Positions 10,579-20,179 of a stretch of 64,000 nt of DNA are shown one piece after another. The stretch covers positions 5,229,501 to 5,293,500 of the forward strand of contig NZ_AP024154.1 of NCBI RefSeq assembly GCF_015533855.1, read 5' to 3'. Position numbers and translations under genes: made by a program. Position 1 is the stretch's first letter. Every line of letters begins with the position of its first letter. The notes beneath the pieces are model-generated. The model had not been told where the DNA came from. It worked only from the letters and a program-made list of their open reading frames with translations, and did no database searches. This stretch comes from Echinicola sp. 20G (lineage in GTDB: Bacteria; Bacteroidota; Bacteroidia; Cytophagales; Cyclobacteriaceae).

Positions 10579-10893
10579 ACGTGTTTTAGTGGTTTTTTTA
10601 AATGAAATATATCTCAACAAATATATTATTATTAACCTATGAAACAACTTACTTAATCAGGTATAAAACCGATCATTAAACCATATAAATAGAAATATTT
10701 CAGGAGTATATACCAAATTTTATTTATCCCAAAACCGGTCATAATTTCTATTGTAAAAAATGAAATTAAATTGTCTCTTTATTGAAAATCAGGTGTTACT
10801 AACTTTTTTTAAATTCTTTGGTATGGTCCATGCTTTAAAACCTACACACTTTGGAATATATTTACTTTTAATGACCAATTATCGAAAAAACTA
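10579..10893. other. Divergent intergenic region (315 bp)
   Basis: AT-rich region holding the start regions of the pyrophosphatase gene (minus) and the oxidoreductase gene (plus). No clear promoter box, hairpin or small gene was found. Confidence 0.5.
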
Positions 10894-11883
10894 ATGAAAG
10901 CCATCGTCATCACCCAACCAGGAAATCCTGAAGTGCTACAATTAAGGGAAAAAGAAATTCCCAAACCTAAAGCCATGGAAGTATTGATAAAAGTGAAAGC
11001 CGCAGGTGTCAACAGGCCAGATATAGCTCAACGAAAGGGCTACTACCCTGCTCCTGCCGATGCTCCCGCAGACATTCCTGGCCTGGAAGTCTCCGGTACC
11101 ATCGAAGCTTTGGGTGCTGATGTAAAAAACTGGGAGTTGGGAGATGAAGTCTGTGCTTTGGTCTCGGGAGGAGGATATGCCGAGTTTGTCACAGCACCAT
11201 CGCTTCAGTGCCTTCCTGTGCCTGATGGGGTTTCGCTTATTGAAGCGGCCTCGCTTCCAGAAACATTTTTTACTGTGTGGAACAACATCTTTGATATAGG
11301 AAGATTCCAAGAAGGTGATACGGTATTGATCCATGGGGGAAGCAGTGGCATTGGAGTGACCGCTATTCAAATGGTTCACGCCTTGGGAGGAAAGGTAATC
11401 GTTACTGCCGGTTCAGCAGACAAGTGTCAATACTGCATGAAATTAGGAGCTGACTTGGCCATCAATTATAAAGAAAAAGATTTTGAAGAAGAGGTCAAAG
11501 CCTATACCAAAGAGTTGGGAGTCGATATCATTTTGGACATGGTTGGTGGAGCTTACACCGCTAAAAACATCAATATCCTTAAACCATTCGGCCGGTTGGT
11601 CATGATCAATGCCATGCAAGGAAAAATAGGAGAAGTGGACCTCTTCAGGATCATGCAAAAAAGGCTTACGCTTACAGGATCAACTTTAAGACCCCAATCG
11701 ATTAAATATAAAGGGGAAATCGCTAAAAACTTACAGATCCACATTTGGCCTTTCTTTAATGATAAAATCAAGCCTGTCGTTTATAAGACCTTCCCTCTTT
11801 TCAGAGCAGCGGATGCCCACACCTTGATGGAAAGTTCCGAACATATAGGAAAAATATTGCTTCAAACCAGTGAAGAAGTTTAA
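10894..11883 (+). CDS. NAD(P)H quinone oxidoreductase, zinc-independent MDR family (PIG3/QOR type)
   Basis: Medium-chain dehydrogenase/reductase of 329 residues expected to reduce quinones or enones with NADPH in the cytosol. The N-terminal GroES-like half has AAGVNRPDIAQRKGYYP and PGLEVSGTIEALG. The Rossmann half has VLIHGGSSGIGVTAIQ (about 147-162), the NADPH-binding loop of this group. The catalytic-zinc ligands of alcohol dehydrogenases are absent, as expected for quinone oxidoreductases. The length is typical. It stands alone, about 100 bp before the amidohydrolase gene. The physiological substrate is unknown. Confidence 0.9.
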   Translation: MKAIVITQPGNPEVLQLREKEIPKPKAMEVLIKVKAAGVNRPDIAQRKGYYPAPADAPADIPGLEVSGTIEALGADVKNWELGDEVCALVSGGGYAEFVTAPSLQCLPVPDGVSLIEAASLPETFFTVWNNIFDIGRFQEGDTVLIHGGSSGIGVTAIQMVHALGGKVIVTAGSADKCQYCMKLGADLAINYKEKDFEEEVKAYTKELGVDIILDMVGGAYTAKNINILKPFGRLVMINAMQGKIGEVDLFRIMQKRLTLTGSTLRPQSIKYKGEIAKNLQIHIWPFFNDKIKPVVYKTFPLFRAADAHTLMESSEHIGKILLQTSEEV

Positions 11884-11982
11884 TTTAATTCAACAAAATT
11901 AAACAATAGTCAGTATTAAGTTATTCATCTCATTTTCAATAGGAACAATAATTGTAAATTAGAATAACCAAAATTCAACCCG

Positions 11983-13386
11983 ATGAAAAAGTCCTTCCAA
12001 GCATGTCTTGCATTTTTTATTTCAGCCACTTTCCTTTCCTGTCAGAACGGCAAAAGTGAACAAGAGAAAAAAGTCTATTCAACTGCAACGGTCATCACCG
12101 CAGTAAATATCATTGATATCCATAATGGCAGTATTTCCAAAAGAGATGTGGTCATCGATTCGGGAAGGATAAAAGAGATTCTGCCCAACTTACCAGAAAA
12201 AGATTGGGAAGATGGAGAGCTGATCAATGGCGAAGGCAAATACCTTCTTCCTGGGCTGGCAGAAATGCATGCACACATTCCTTCGGTCATGTGGAATGAT
12301 CCCCAGATGGAAGAAACCTTGTTCCTCTACCTCTCCAATGGTGTCACTACAATCCGGGGAATGTTGGGACATCCTCTCCACTTGGAATTAAGAGAAAAAG
12401 CTAACAATAATGAGATTTTAAGTCCCAGAATTTACACTTCCAGCCCGTCCCTCAATGGAAATACAGTTACATCCGTGGAGCAGGCGATTGAGCTCGTGAG
12501 TGCTTATCAGAAAGATGGCTATGACTTTTTAAAGTTACATCCCGGGATCCGATTACATGTTTTTGATCAAATTGTAAAAACAGCCAAGGAAGTAGGAATT
12601 CCCTTTGCTGGTCATGTTTCTACCTTGGTCGGGATCCGGCATGCTTTGGAGAGTGGATATGCTAGTGTGGATCATATCGATGGCTTTCTGGAGGGATTGG
12701 TTCCGGAATCTGCCCATGTTAATCCAACTGAAAATGGCTTCTTCGGTTATAACTTCACAGAAAAAGCAGACCCTGACATGATCACAGAACTTGCACAAAT
12801 GGCCAAGGAAAACAAGGTCTGGGTAGTCCCCACACAAAGTCTCTTTACCCGTTGGTTTTCACCAAGCTCAGCAGAATTACTCGCTAAGGAGCCTGAAATG
12901 CAATACATGGCCCCTGAGGTGATAGAAAACTGGGTAAATAGTAAAAGGAACTTGACAGAAGGTGCAGATTACAATGCTGATCAGTGGGAAGACTTTTTGG
13001 ACATTAGAAAACAACTGATCATGGCACTTCATAAGGAAGGTTACGGGCTGCTTTTGGGGTCGGATGCCCCACAGGTATTCAATGTACCTGGATTTTCCAT
13101 CCAACATGAACTTCAGGCCATGGTTGATGCTGGGCTATCTCCATTGGAAGCTTTACAACTGGGCACGCTTAATCCTGCCAAGTACTTTCATGAAGAAGGA
13201 AATTTTGGTGAAATCAAAGAAGGGGCCAGTGCCGACCTTATCCTTCTTGACCAGAATCCTTTAGAAGATATTAAGAACATGCAAAACCCAGCCGGTGTCT
13301 TGGTAAGAGGAAAATGGCTCAGTAGGGACACCATTGACCAAAAGTTAAAAGCTTTGGCAAACAAATTTGAAGAACCCAAAATCTAA
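11983..13386 (+). CDS. Amidohydrolase-family lipoprotein (metal-dependent hydrolase)
   Basis: Secreted, lipid-anchored metallohydrolase of 467 residues, close to the imidazolonepropionase-like/prolidase-like amidohydrolases. The signal peptide ends at a lipobox (FLSC, Cys at about 20). Metal-binding signatures appear in order: HAH in EMHAHIP (about 97-99), a candidate carboxylated Lys in FLKLHPG (about 184), His in AGHVST (about 210), His in SVDHIDG (about 229) and Asp in LLGSDAP (about 360). All ligands look intact, so it should be active, with a binuclear centre in the periplasm or at the outer membrane. The substrate is not predictable; a peptide, a lactone or a cyclic amide is possible. 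It shows no operon link to its neighbours. Confidence 0.88.
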   Translation: MKKSFQACLAFFISATFLSCQNGKSEQEKKVYSTATVITAVNIIDIHNGSISKRDVVIDSGRIKEILPNLPEKDWEDGELINGEGKYLLPGLAEMHAHIPSVMWNDPQMEETLFLYLSNGVTTIRGMLGHPLHLELREKANNNEILSPRIYTSSPSLNGNTVTSVEQAIELVSAYQKDGYDFLKLHPGIRLHVFDQIVKTAKEVGIPFAGHVSTLVGIRHALESGYASVDHIDGFLEGLVPESAHVNPTENGFFGYNFTEKADPDMITELAQMAKENKVWVVPTQSLFTRWFSPSSAELLAKEPEMQYMAPEVIENWVNSKRNLTEGADYNADQWEDFLDIRKQLIMALHKEGYGLLLGSDAPQVFNVPGFSIQHELQAMVDAGLSPLEALQLGTLNPAKYFHEEGNFGEIKEGASADLILLDQNPLEDIKNMQNPAGVLVRGKWLSRDTIDQKLKALANKFEEPKI

Positions 13387-13446
13387 CCTTTAAATATTGA
13401 CTAACAACTAATTAACATTTTTAATAGGAATAATGAAACTTTTTAT

Positions 13447-13476
13447 TTGAATTACATGTATATACATTAAATTCAA
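13447..13476. promoter_or_regulatory. 30-bp inverted repeat, candidate operator of the pirin gene
   Basis: The left arm TTGAATTACATGTAT and the right arm match as inverted copies at 13 of 15 positions. The centre is a perfect 12-bp palindrome, ATGTATATACAT (13456-13467). It ends 27 bp before the pirin start codon, a place where a dimeric repressor would block transcription. The regulator is unknown. Confidence 0.55.
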
Positions 13477-13491
13477 ATACATTAAAAATCC

Positions 13492-13498
13492 GAGGAGG
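13492..13498 (+). promoter_or_regulatory. Strong Shine-Dalgarno sequence before the pirin gene
   Basis: GAGGAGG lies 5 nt before the ATG at 13504. Such a full match to the 16S 3' end is unusual here; most genes in this window have AT-rich leaders without one. It fixes the start codon. Confidence 0.75.
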
Positions 13499-13503
13499 AT
13501 ATC

Positions 13504-14523
13504 ATGAAAAATACAGCAGTCAAAAAAATTAGACAATTGGGATTTCAATGGCAAACACAAGACCCTTTTCTGTTCTGTGCTTATCATTTGGATGATTACC
13601 CTGCCGGCAATGAACACCTTGGTCCAAAAGCTTCTTTGGAAGGCAGAAATATTGGACAGGACTTCACGATCAAAGATGGATGGAGAATGTACCATGGCTC
13701 TAAAGTACCAGGATTCCCGGCACATCCACATAAGGGATTTGAAACTGTAACTTTGGTGGAAAGAGGCTTGGCTGATCATTCCGACTCATTGGGAGCTGCT
13801 GGTCGGTTTGGAGAAGGTGATGTACAATGGATGACCGCCGGAAAAGGTGTCATGCACAGTGAAATGTTTCCCTTGCTCAACCAGGAAGAAAAAAATCCAT
13901 TATTGCTATTTCAACTCTGGCTGAACCTGCCAAAAGCCAATAAAAATGTGCCTCCACATTTCAAAATGCTATGGGCAGATACCATTCCTTACCATACGGA
14001 GGTGGATGAAAACGGTAATAAAACTGTCTTGAAAGTTATTGCTGGTCAGATTGGTGATACCAAAGCACCTGCTCCCAATCCAGATTCATGGGCGGCTGAT
14101 CCTGATAATCAGGTAGCTATTTGGACCATCAAGATGGAGCCTCATGCTAAATGGACTTTAAAAGCCACTGATGAGGGCATCAATAGAACTTTATTCTTCT
14201 ATAAAGGTGCTCAGCTTGGTACAGAGGGCTTTGAAATTCCCGAAGGTCATTCTTTGGATTTATTCTCAGAGAAAGAGATTACTTTCGAAAATGGCGATCA
14301 ACCAGCTGAACTGTTGTTCTTACAGGGTAAGCCGATCAACGAACCAGTGGTGCAGCATGGCCCTTTTGTGATGAACAGTACCCAAGAAATTCACCAGGCA
14401 ATGTCTGATTTTCAAAAGACCCAATTTGGAGGTTGGCCATGGCCCAACTATGAGCCTACCCATCCTAAGGAAAGGGGTCGTTTTGCCGTCCACGCCGATG
14501 GCAGAGAAGAAGTAAAAGGTTAA
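13504..14523 (+). CDS. Pirin-family bicupin protein
   Basis: Cytosolic double-cupin metalloprotein of 339 residues. The N-terminal cupin has the pirin signature [15 protein letters not shown] (about 75-89) with the metal-binding His residues, then GKGVMHSE (about 119-126), which supplies another His and a Glu. The C-terminal cupin (about 205-300) is less conserved. Some pirins oxidise quercetin and others act as redox-dependent cofactors; which applies here cannot be told. It is longer at the N-terminus than short pirins of about 240 residues. Regulation looks specific: a large palindrome and an unusually strong ribosome-binding site precede it. A hairpin terminator follows. Confidence 0.92.
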   Translation: MKNTAVKKIRQLGFQWQTQDPFLFCAYHLDDYPAGNEHLGPKASLEGRNIGQDFTIKDGWRMYHGSKVPGFPAHPHKGFETVTLVERGLADHSDSLGAAGRFGEGDVQWMTAGKGVMHSEMFPLLNQEEKNPLLLFQLWLNLPKANKNVPPHFKMLWADTIPYHTEVDENGNKTVLKVIAGQIGDTKAPAPNPDSWAADPDNQVAIWTIKMEPHAKWTLKATDEGINRTLFFYKGAQLGTEGFEIPEGHSLDLFSEKEITFENGDQPAELLFLQGKPINEPVVQHGPFVMNSTQEIHQAMSDFQKTQFGGWPWPNYEPTHPKERGRFAVHADGREEVKG

Positions 14524-14529
14524 AAATTT

Positions 14530-14559
14530 AAAGTCTCTGATGAATTTCAGGGACTTTTT
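14530..14559. terminator. Bidirectional terminator between pirin and glycerate kinase genes
   Basis: An 11-bp stem (14530-14540 with 14547-14557, one G-T pair) around a 6-nt loop is flanked by T-rich sequence on one side and A-rich sequence on the other. It can serve both converging genes. It overlaps the glycerate kinase stop codon. Confidence 0.85.
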
Positions 14560-15670
14560 ATGTCCAAGATTTCCACTTATGGCCATCCAAGGCTTTCTTG
14601 AAATTGTCAATAGCCATCCTTTTGAAGTCACTCTTTTTAAAATCTAAATCGGGCAATACAATCACCTTTTCAAAACCAGCATCCTTTGCTTCCTCAGCAT
14701 CTCCAGAAGTAATTAAGAAGCACTTTTTCCCCATTTCTTTTGCCAGTTGCAGCAATTCAAAACTCCCCTTACCTCCAGCCGACTGTTGGTCAAACTTCCC
14801 CTCTCCCGTGATAATAATATCCGCCTCTCTGACTTTTTGTTCCATTTTTACCTGATCAAAAAAGAATTTCGCTCCCTCCTTGATTTCCACAGGAAAAAAA
14901 GCGCTCAAGCCCAAGGCAATTCCACCAGCTGCACCAAAACCTTCTCGGTCTTTTAGCCCTCCTCCTGATTTTTTATTTAACAGTTGGAAAACCCTTTTTG
15001 CACCTACCTCAAAGGGGAATAGCTCTTCAGTTGCCAAACCCTTTTGAGGTCCAAAAACAGGAATGGCCCCCTTCTCACCCAAAAAGGTATTGTTGACATC
15101 ACATAAGCAGGTAAACTGAATTTGGTATTTTTTTAAAGGACTTTGGATATGGGCTATTTTTCCTAAAAAACCGGTGCTGAACAATGGGATTTCTCTTCCA
15201 TTTTGATCCAAAAATATAAAGCCCAAGGCCCTTAGAATGCCTGTTCCCATATCAACGGTGGCACTACCACCCAGACCTAGTACAATATGCTTTGCTCCTT
15301 GACTTATCGCTTCCAGAATCAATTCTCCAGTTCCATAAGAGCTGCTAAGCTTGGCATCGATTTCGGTAAGTTCCAATCCTTGAAGACCACTGACTTCCGA
15401 AATGTCAATCCTAGCTGTTGCATTTCCATTATCCAAATACAACTTTCCTGGCTTTGGTTTTCCAATAGCGTTCAAGGCACTTACTTCTACCACTTTCATC
15501 CCCTTTGCTGAGGCCAATAATGCACAAGTCCCATCACCACCATCGGCAATAGGACTTGTTATAAGATCGTTTTCAGGGAAATCTTTTAGTAATTGAGCTT
15601 TGATCAATTGAGCTGCCTGTTCAGCTGGAATAGTTCCTTTGAAGGCATTGGGAGCAATCAGGAATTTCAT
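14558..15670 (-). CDS. Glycerate 2-kinase (GlxK/GarK family)
   Basis: Phosphorylates D-glycerate with ATP, feeding glyoxylate, serine or sugar-acid breakdown into glycolysis. The protein has 370 residues, normal for the family. Landmarks are MKFLIAPNAFKGTIPAEQAA at the N-terminus, SPIADGGDGTC (about 40-50), GLGGSATVDMGTG (about 137-149), GAAGGIALGL and DIIITGEGKFDQQS near residue 285. Its start overlaps the stop of the upstream symporter gene by 4 nt (ATGA), so the two are translationally coupled. Glycerate production elsewhere in the cell is assumed, not seen. Confidence 0.93.
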   Translation of the reverse strand: MKFLIAPNAFKGTIPAEQAAQLIKAQLLKDFPENDLITSPIADGGDGTCALLASAKGMKVVEVSALNAIGKPKPGKLYLDNGNATARIDISEVSGLQGLELTEIDAKLSSSYGTGELILEAISQGAKHIVLGLGGSATVDMGTGILRALGFIFLDQNGREIPLFSTGFLGKIAHIQSPLKKYQIQFTCLCDVNNTFLGEKGAIPVFGPQKGLATEELFPFEVGAKRVFQLLNKKSGGGLKDREGFGAAGGIALGLSAFFPVEIKEGAKFFFDQVKMEQKVREADIIITGEGKFDQQSAGGKGSFELLQLAKEMGKKCFLITSGDAEEAKDAGFEKVIVLPDLDFKKSDFKRMAIDNFKKALDGHKWKSWT

Positions 15671-17022
15671 TGATCCAATCGCTTCATGCGCTTAAAATAA
15701 TCCTTGGTGGCTGCAACAACTTTTGGAGAGAGGTAAATGGCTGAGATCATGGTCGGGAAAGCCATCACGGCATACATACCATCCACAAAACTCATCACTA
15801 CCTGAAGTGAAACCACGGCTCCCCCTACAATGGTCAGCAAATAGAAATAATTGTAGTAGTCTGCTTTATCTGCTCCAAAAAGATAATTGAAGCATTTATG
15901 TCCATAGTAGCTATAGGTAAACATGGTAGAGAGTGCAAAAACCAGCACCGCTGCCATCAGAAAGTATTTTCCCAAGCCGGGAATTCCACTTTCGAAAGCC
16001 GATAGGGTCATCAACACCCCATCCTTTTCTCCAGACTCCCAAACCCCTGTTACCATAATGGTCAAGGCAGTCAATGTACATACCACAATGGTATCTATAA
16101 ATGGCCCCAACATGGCGATCAGTCCTTCACGTACCGGCTCTTCATTTTTGGAAGCACCATGTACCATTGGTGCCGTACCGATACCTGCCTCATTACTAAA
16201 TGCTGCCCGTCTTGCTCCTGTGATAATCACTGCCCCTACAGATCCACCTAAAACTGCCTTGCCAGAAAAGGCATCCTCCACTATAAACAAAAGAGAGGAA
16301 ATTATCTGGTCATTGAATTTTATCAAAATAACCAAAACACTTAAGAAATAAAGTGTCACCATAAAAGGCACCAATTTGGAAGCTACAGAAGCAATTCGCT
16401 TAATTCCTCCCAAGATTACTATTGCCACCAATAACATCATCGATATACCCAAAATCCATCGGGTACTTGCTCCATGATCCAGTCCAAAAGGTTTCAACAA
16501 CACCACACGGGTAACATCGGTCAACTGATTGGCCTGAAAAATCGCCAACAAGCCCATGATCCCAGCTACACAAAAGATGACGGACAAAAACCGCCATTTC
16601 TTGCCCATCCCTTCCTCAATCACATACATAGGGCCGCCTTGAATATGCCCAGAGCTGTCCTTACCCCGATACATGATGGCCAAAGTACAGGTAAAATACT
16701 TGGTGGCCATTCCCACAAAAGCAGAGATCCACATCCAGAAAATGGCTCCAGGGCCACCTGTACTGATCGCCAGCGCAACCCCACTGATATTTCCCAGTCC
16801 CACCGTCGCGGCAATGGCTGAGGTCAAAGCTTGAAAAGAAGTAATGTCCCCTTTGGCATTAGGATCATCATACTTACCGCCTACCACCTTCATGGCATGG
16901 GCAAAACCGCGAAACGGAATCAATCCAGAATAAAGAAACAAAATTGTCCCACCACCCAATAAAAGATAGAGCAGTGGCCAGCCCCATATCCAGTTGCTAA
17001 AATCAATAATTAATTGCCCCAT
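15667..17022 (-). CDS. Sodium:amino acid (alanine/glycine) symporter, AGCS family
   Basis: Inner membrane Na+-coupled importer of small neutral amino acids, 451 residues with about 10-11 hydrophobic segments. AGCS signatures are clear: FQALTSAIAATVGLGNISGVA (about 63-83), GGPGAIFWMW, GHIQGGPMYVIEEG and the AAFSNEAGIGTAPM stretch. It is first in a two-gene unit with glycerate kinase. That pairing suggests uptake of serine, glycine or alanine feeding carbon to glycerate, but this is inference. Confidence 0.93.
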   Translation of the reverse strand: MGQLIIDFSNWIWGWPLLYLLLGGGTILFLYSGLIPFRGFAHAMKVVGGKYDDPNAKGDITSFQALTSAIAATVGLGNISGVALAISTGGPGAIFWMWISAFVGMATKYFTCTLAIMYRGKDSSGHIQGGPMYVIEEGMGKKWRFLSVIFCVAGIMGLLAIFQANQLTDVTRVVLLKPFGLDHGASTRWILGISMMLLVAIVILGGIKRIASVASKLVPFMVTLYFLSVLVILIKFNDQIISSLLFIVEDAFSGKAVLGGSVGAVIITGARRAAFSNEAGIGTAPMVHGASKNEEPVREGLIAMLGPFIDTIVVCTLTALTIMVTGVWESGEKDGVLMTLSAFESGIPGLGKYFLMAAVLVFALSTMFTYSYYGHKCFNYLFGADKADYYNYFYLLTIVGGAVVSLQVVMSFVDGMYAVMAFPTMISAIYLSPKVVAATKDYFKRMKRLDQ

Positions 17023-17333
17023 GTGCTATGTATATCGTCCTATTATAAAAGGGATCAACCCTCATTTGAATTCATAAAAAGGAATATTACTACCATTTTC
17101 CCTTTAATCCAAACCATCAATCAAAAGCCATTGGAATCTTCTCTTTATTCCACTAATTCTCACGGAATTCCAAATTCCATCAGTTTTCTTGAACACTTAC
17201 AGTCATAAGCCCCAACAAGTCCCTTCTTACTTTGCCGTATAATTTTTGATGTTCATGCTGTTTTCAAAATAAAAAACCATAGTACAATATAATATTCCTT
17301 ATTAATTTTGGTTTTCGATGATCAAACATTTTT
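17023..17333. other. Divergent intergenic region (311 bp)
   Basis: Separates the symporter gene (minus) from proB (plus). No small gene or hairpin was found. A TAnnTTTG box lies at 17303-17310. Confidence 0.5.
17303..17310 (+). promoter_or_regulatory. Candidate -7 promoter box of proBA
   Basis: TAATTTTG fits the Bacteroidota -7 consensus TAnnTTTG and lies 23 bp before the proB ATG. No matching -33 TTG is present at 19-21 bp, so this is tentative. Confidence 0.35.
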
Positions 17334-18425
17334 ATGGTACAGCAAAAGGGTAAAACAGTAGTAATAAAGATTGGCTCCAACGTTCTGACCCAAGCGGATG
17401 GTCAACCGGACAAATCCCGCATGGAGTCCCTTGTTCGTCAGATGGTTTATCTTCGTGAGCAAGGACTTCAGTTGATCCTGATTACTTCTGGTGCGGTGGC
17501 TTTTGGACGAAAGTCAACCATTTTTGAAGAAAAAATCGACCCGGTAGTTCAAAAACAAATCCTTGCTGCTGTGGGGCAGGTAGAGTTGATCAATGCTTAT
17601 AAATCTTTTTTTGGCAATCGGCAGACTCCTATCGCCCAGATCATGGTTACTAAAAGTGATTTTAGGGACAGAAAGCACTACCTGAACATGAAAAATTGCC
17701 TGGAAGGGCTTTTGAAAAACAATATCCTTCCTGTGATCAATGAAAACGACACTGTCTCAGTGAGCGAACTGATGTTTACAGACAACGATGAGCTCGCTGG
17801 CCTGGTGGCAGCCATGATGGATGCCGAAAATCTATTATTGCTCAGCAATGTGGACGGGATCTTTAAAGGACACCCCAGCGATCCAGATGCCGAACTAATT
17901 GAACGGGTGGACGCCAAAACCCCATCCATGGGCAATTATATCTCTAGCAGCAAATCATCATTTGGCAGAGGTGGCATGCTCACCAAAATGAATATGGCCA
18001 AAAAATCTGCCGACCTTGGAATTGGGGTGGTCATTGCCAATGGCAAGAGGGAAGATGTGCTCATTGACTACTTCCACAATAGGTTACGTTGTACCTTTTT
18101 TGAGCCTTCAAGGGCCAAACACAACCCTAAAAAATGGATTGCCCACAGTGACCATTACTCTAAAGGGGAATTGGTCATTAATTCAGGTGCTGAAAATGCC
18201 CTGATGTCCAACAAAATCACCAGCCTACTCCCTATCGGTGTACTAGAAGTAAGGGGAGATTTTATAAAAGGTGAAATTCTTCGTATCATCAGTGAGGATG
18301 GCAGGAAAATTGGTCTAGGAAAGGCCGCCTATGGAGCCAAAGTAGCTTCAGAGAAAATCGGTCAGAGTAATCAAAAACCCATCATCCATTATGATTACCT
18401 CTACCTTCATCAAAACAATCAGTGA
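17334..18425 (+). CDS. proB: Glutamate 5-kinase with PUA domain
   Basis: First step of proline synthesis: phosphorylates glutamate to gamma-glutamyl phosphate with ATP. The protein has 363 residues, the usual length for the two-domain form. The amino-acid kinase domain (about 1-255) shows [10 protein letters not shown] (about 8-17), [10 protein letters not shown] (about 50-59), INENDTVS (about 138-145) and LLSNVDGIF (about 170). The C-terminal PUA domain covers about 275-350. It is in an operon with proA, whose ATG lies 2 nt past the proB stop. Confidence 0.95.
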   Translation: MVQQKGKTVVIKIGSNVLTQADGQPDKSRMESLVRQMVYLREQGLQLILITSGAVAFGRKSTIFEEKIDPVVQKQILAAVGQVELINAYKSFFGNRQTPIAQIMVTKSDFRDRKHYLNMKNCLEGLLKNNILPVINENDTVSVSELMFTDNDELAGLVAAMMDAENLLLLSNVDGIFKGHPSDPDAELIERVDAKTPSMGNYISSSKSSFGRGGMLTKMNMAKKSADLGIGVVIANGKREDVLIDYFHNRLRCTFFEPSRAKHNPKKWIAHSDHYSKGELVINSGAENALMSNKITSLLPIGVLEVRGDFIKGEILRIISEDGRKIGLGKAAYGAKVASEKIGQSNQKPIIHYDYLYLHQNNQ

Positions 18426-18427
18426 AA

Positions 18428-19675
18428 ATGAACTTACAGAATACCTTTGCTACTGTCAATAAAGCCAGCAGATCAATGCCTTTGCTGACAGAAAAAAAAA
18501 TCAACAGAACCTTAGAGGATTTGGCCAAGCTGACCTGGGAAAGCATTCCTGCGATTTTGGAAGCCAACCAAAAAGACCTGGAACGCATGGATCCCAATGA
18601 TCCAAAATTTGATAGGCTTAAATTGACAGAGGAAAGAATTGAAGCCATTGCTGAAGATATTCTCAATGTAGTCAAACTCCCTTCTCCTTTGGGAAGGACC
18701 TTGTCTGAAAAGACTTTGGAAAATGGCCTTTCACTTACCAAAACCTCTGTACCACTGGGTGTCATCGGGATCATTTATGAAGCCCGACCCAATGTAACTT
18801 TTGATGTGTTCAGCCTTTGTCTAAAATCAGGAAATGCTTTGGTACTCAAGGGAGGCAGTGATGCCCATGACTCCAACACGGCCATTGTCAAATTGATCCA
18901 CCAAGTGCTGAAGAAAAATGGGATAGACCCTAATGTGGTAGCTTTACTTCCTCCCGATCGTGAGGCTACAGCTGAAATGCTCCAAGCTGTGGACTATATC
19001 GATATCATTATCCCACGGGGAAGCCAAGGATTGATCAACTTTGTGCGTGACAACTCCAAGGTTCCTGTAATCGAAACTGGTGCTGGTATTGTACATACCT
19101 ACCTGGACAAATCTGGCGATAACCAGAAAGCCGCTAATATCATCACCAATGCCAAAACCCGTCGGGTGAGTGTCTGCAATGCCTTGGACTGCCTGGTCAT
19201 CCACCAAGATAAAATCAGCCAACTACCGGAAATTGCCAAGTTGCTAGGAGAAAAAAAGGTAAAGGTATATGCCGATGAATTAGCCTATCAAACCCTAAAA
19301 GGCCACTACCCTGCTGACTTACTTATGCCTGCTGAGGAAGCTCATTTCGGTACCGAATTTTTGGCTATGACCATGTCCATCAAGACCGTTCCCGATATGG
19401 AAAGCGCATTGGAGCACATCGCCAAACACAGTTCCAAACACAGTGAGGCGATAGTGGCAGAGGATGAGCAAGCGATTGACCTGTTCCTAAAATCCGTAGA
19501 TGCTGCAGCTGTCTATGCCAATACCTCCACAGCCTTTACCGATGGTGCACAATTTGGGCTCGGAGCAGAAATAGGCATCTCCACCCAAAAGCTCCATGCC
19601 CGTGGCCCTATGGCCCTTGAAGAACTCACTTCCTATAAGTGGATTGTCAGAGGAAATGGGCAAATAAGGGATTGA
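18428..19675 (+). CDS. proA: Glutamate-5-semialdehyde dehydrogenase (gamma-glutamyl phosphate reductase)
   Basis: Second step of proline synthesis: NADPH-dependent reduction of gamma-glutamyl phosphate to the semialdehyde. It has 415 residues from the ATG at 18428. A GTG at 18422 overlapping the proB stop would add two residues and cannot be excluded. Signatures are [16 protein letters not shown] (about 114-129), LKGGSDA (about 140), the catalytic Cys in [11 protein letters not shown] (about 249) and [19 protein letters not shown] near the C-terminus. It is the last gene of proBA. No hairpin terminator follows directly; the next candidate is near 20030-20080. Confidence 0.95.
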   Translation: MNLQNTFATVNKASRSMPLLTEKKINRTLEDLAKLTWESIPAILEANQKDLERMDPNDPKFDRLKLTEERIEAIAEDILNVVKLPSPLGRTLSEKTLENGLSLTKTSVPLGVIGIIYEARPNVTFDVFSLCLKSGNALVLKGGSDAHDSNTAIVKLIHQVLKKNGIDPNVVALLPPDREATAEMLQAVDYIDIIIPRGSQGLINFVRDNSKVPVIETGAGIVHTYLDKSGDNQKAANIITNAKTRRVSVCNALDCLVIHQDKISQLPEIAKLLGEKKVKVYADELAYQTLKGHYPADLLMPAEEAHFGTEFLAMTMSIKTVPDMESALEHIAKHSSKHSEAIVAEDEQAIDLFLKSVDAAAVYANTSTAFTDGAQFGLGAEIGISTQKLHARGPMALEELTSYKWIVRGNGQIRD

Positions 19676-20179
19676 TACTAGGAGATCATATTGTTTTCTT
19701 TTGGAAGTGTTGACCTAACGAACCACCAGCACTTTTAAAAAAGAACTTATTCTAGCCAACTGATTTTAATACTCACATTAGTCTGGGAATCCTATTTGGA
19801 TTTAAAAATGAAAAGAGGTTCCTTTATGTTTGGCTAATTTGAATATAAACCCCTTCATTTTAGATTTCCCAAAAGGTTTCAAAACATATTTTATTGTTTG
19901 TTGAAAAAGTCTTGACTGAAAAATCATCATATTCTACCCTATTGATTTTCAAACAATTTCAATACGGGTAAAATACCATGAATTCTAAGAAAATAGCCAA
20001 AAGGGAACGTATATACTACTAGACCCCAAGGTATCCCCAAGACTGCTATAGCGGAGCTATCCCAGTCGTACCCCTTTTTTTAATATTAGGCTAATCTTAA
20101 AAGTTTAAATTTGTTGATACTTTTCCTACTGAACACAGTATTTTAGAACCTTATACAAGTAATTAAAAAAATTATAGCA
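19676..20179. other. 504-bp intergenic stretch
   Basis: Contains no gene I can support. Notable contents are the REP-like hairpin at 20030-20080 and a TAAATTTG box at 20106-20113, which fits TAnnTTTG and lies 66 bp before the next start codon but has no clear -33 element. Confidence 0.5.
20030..20080 (+). repeat. Structured REP-like hairpin or distal terminator
   Basis: Nested pairing: GGTA (20030-20033) with TACC (20069-20072), GACTG (20041-20045) with CAGTC (20063-20067), and ATAGC (20048-20052) with GCTAT (20056-20060) around a GGA loop. A C- and T-rich run follows on the plus strand. It is more GC-rich than its surroundings, as dispersed palindromic elements are. No second copy was noticed in this window. 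Confidence 0.45.

Noticed and set aside
10579..10647. N-terminal extension of the pyrophosphatase
   Set aside because: The extra 23 residues are basic and not family-like; [12 protein letters not shown] matches the usual start.
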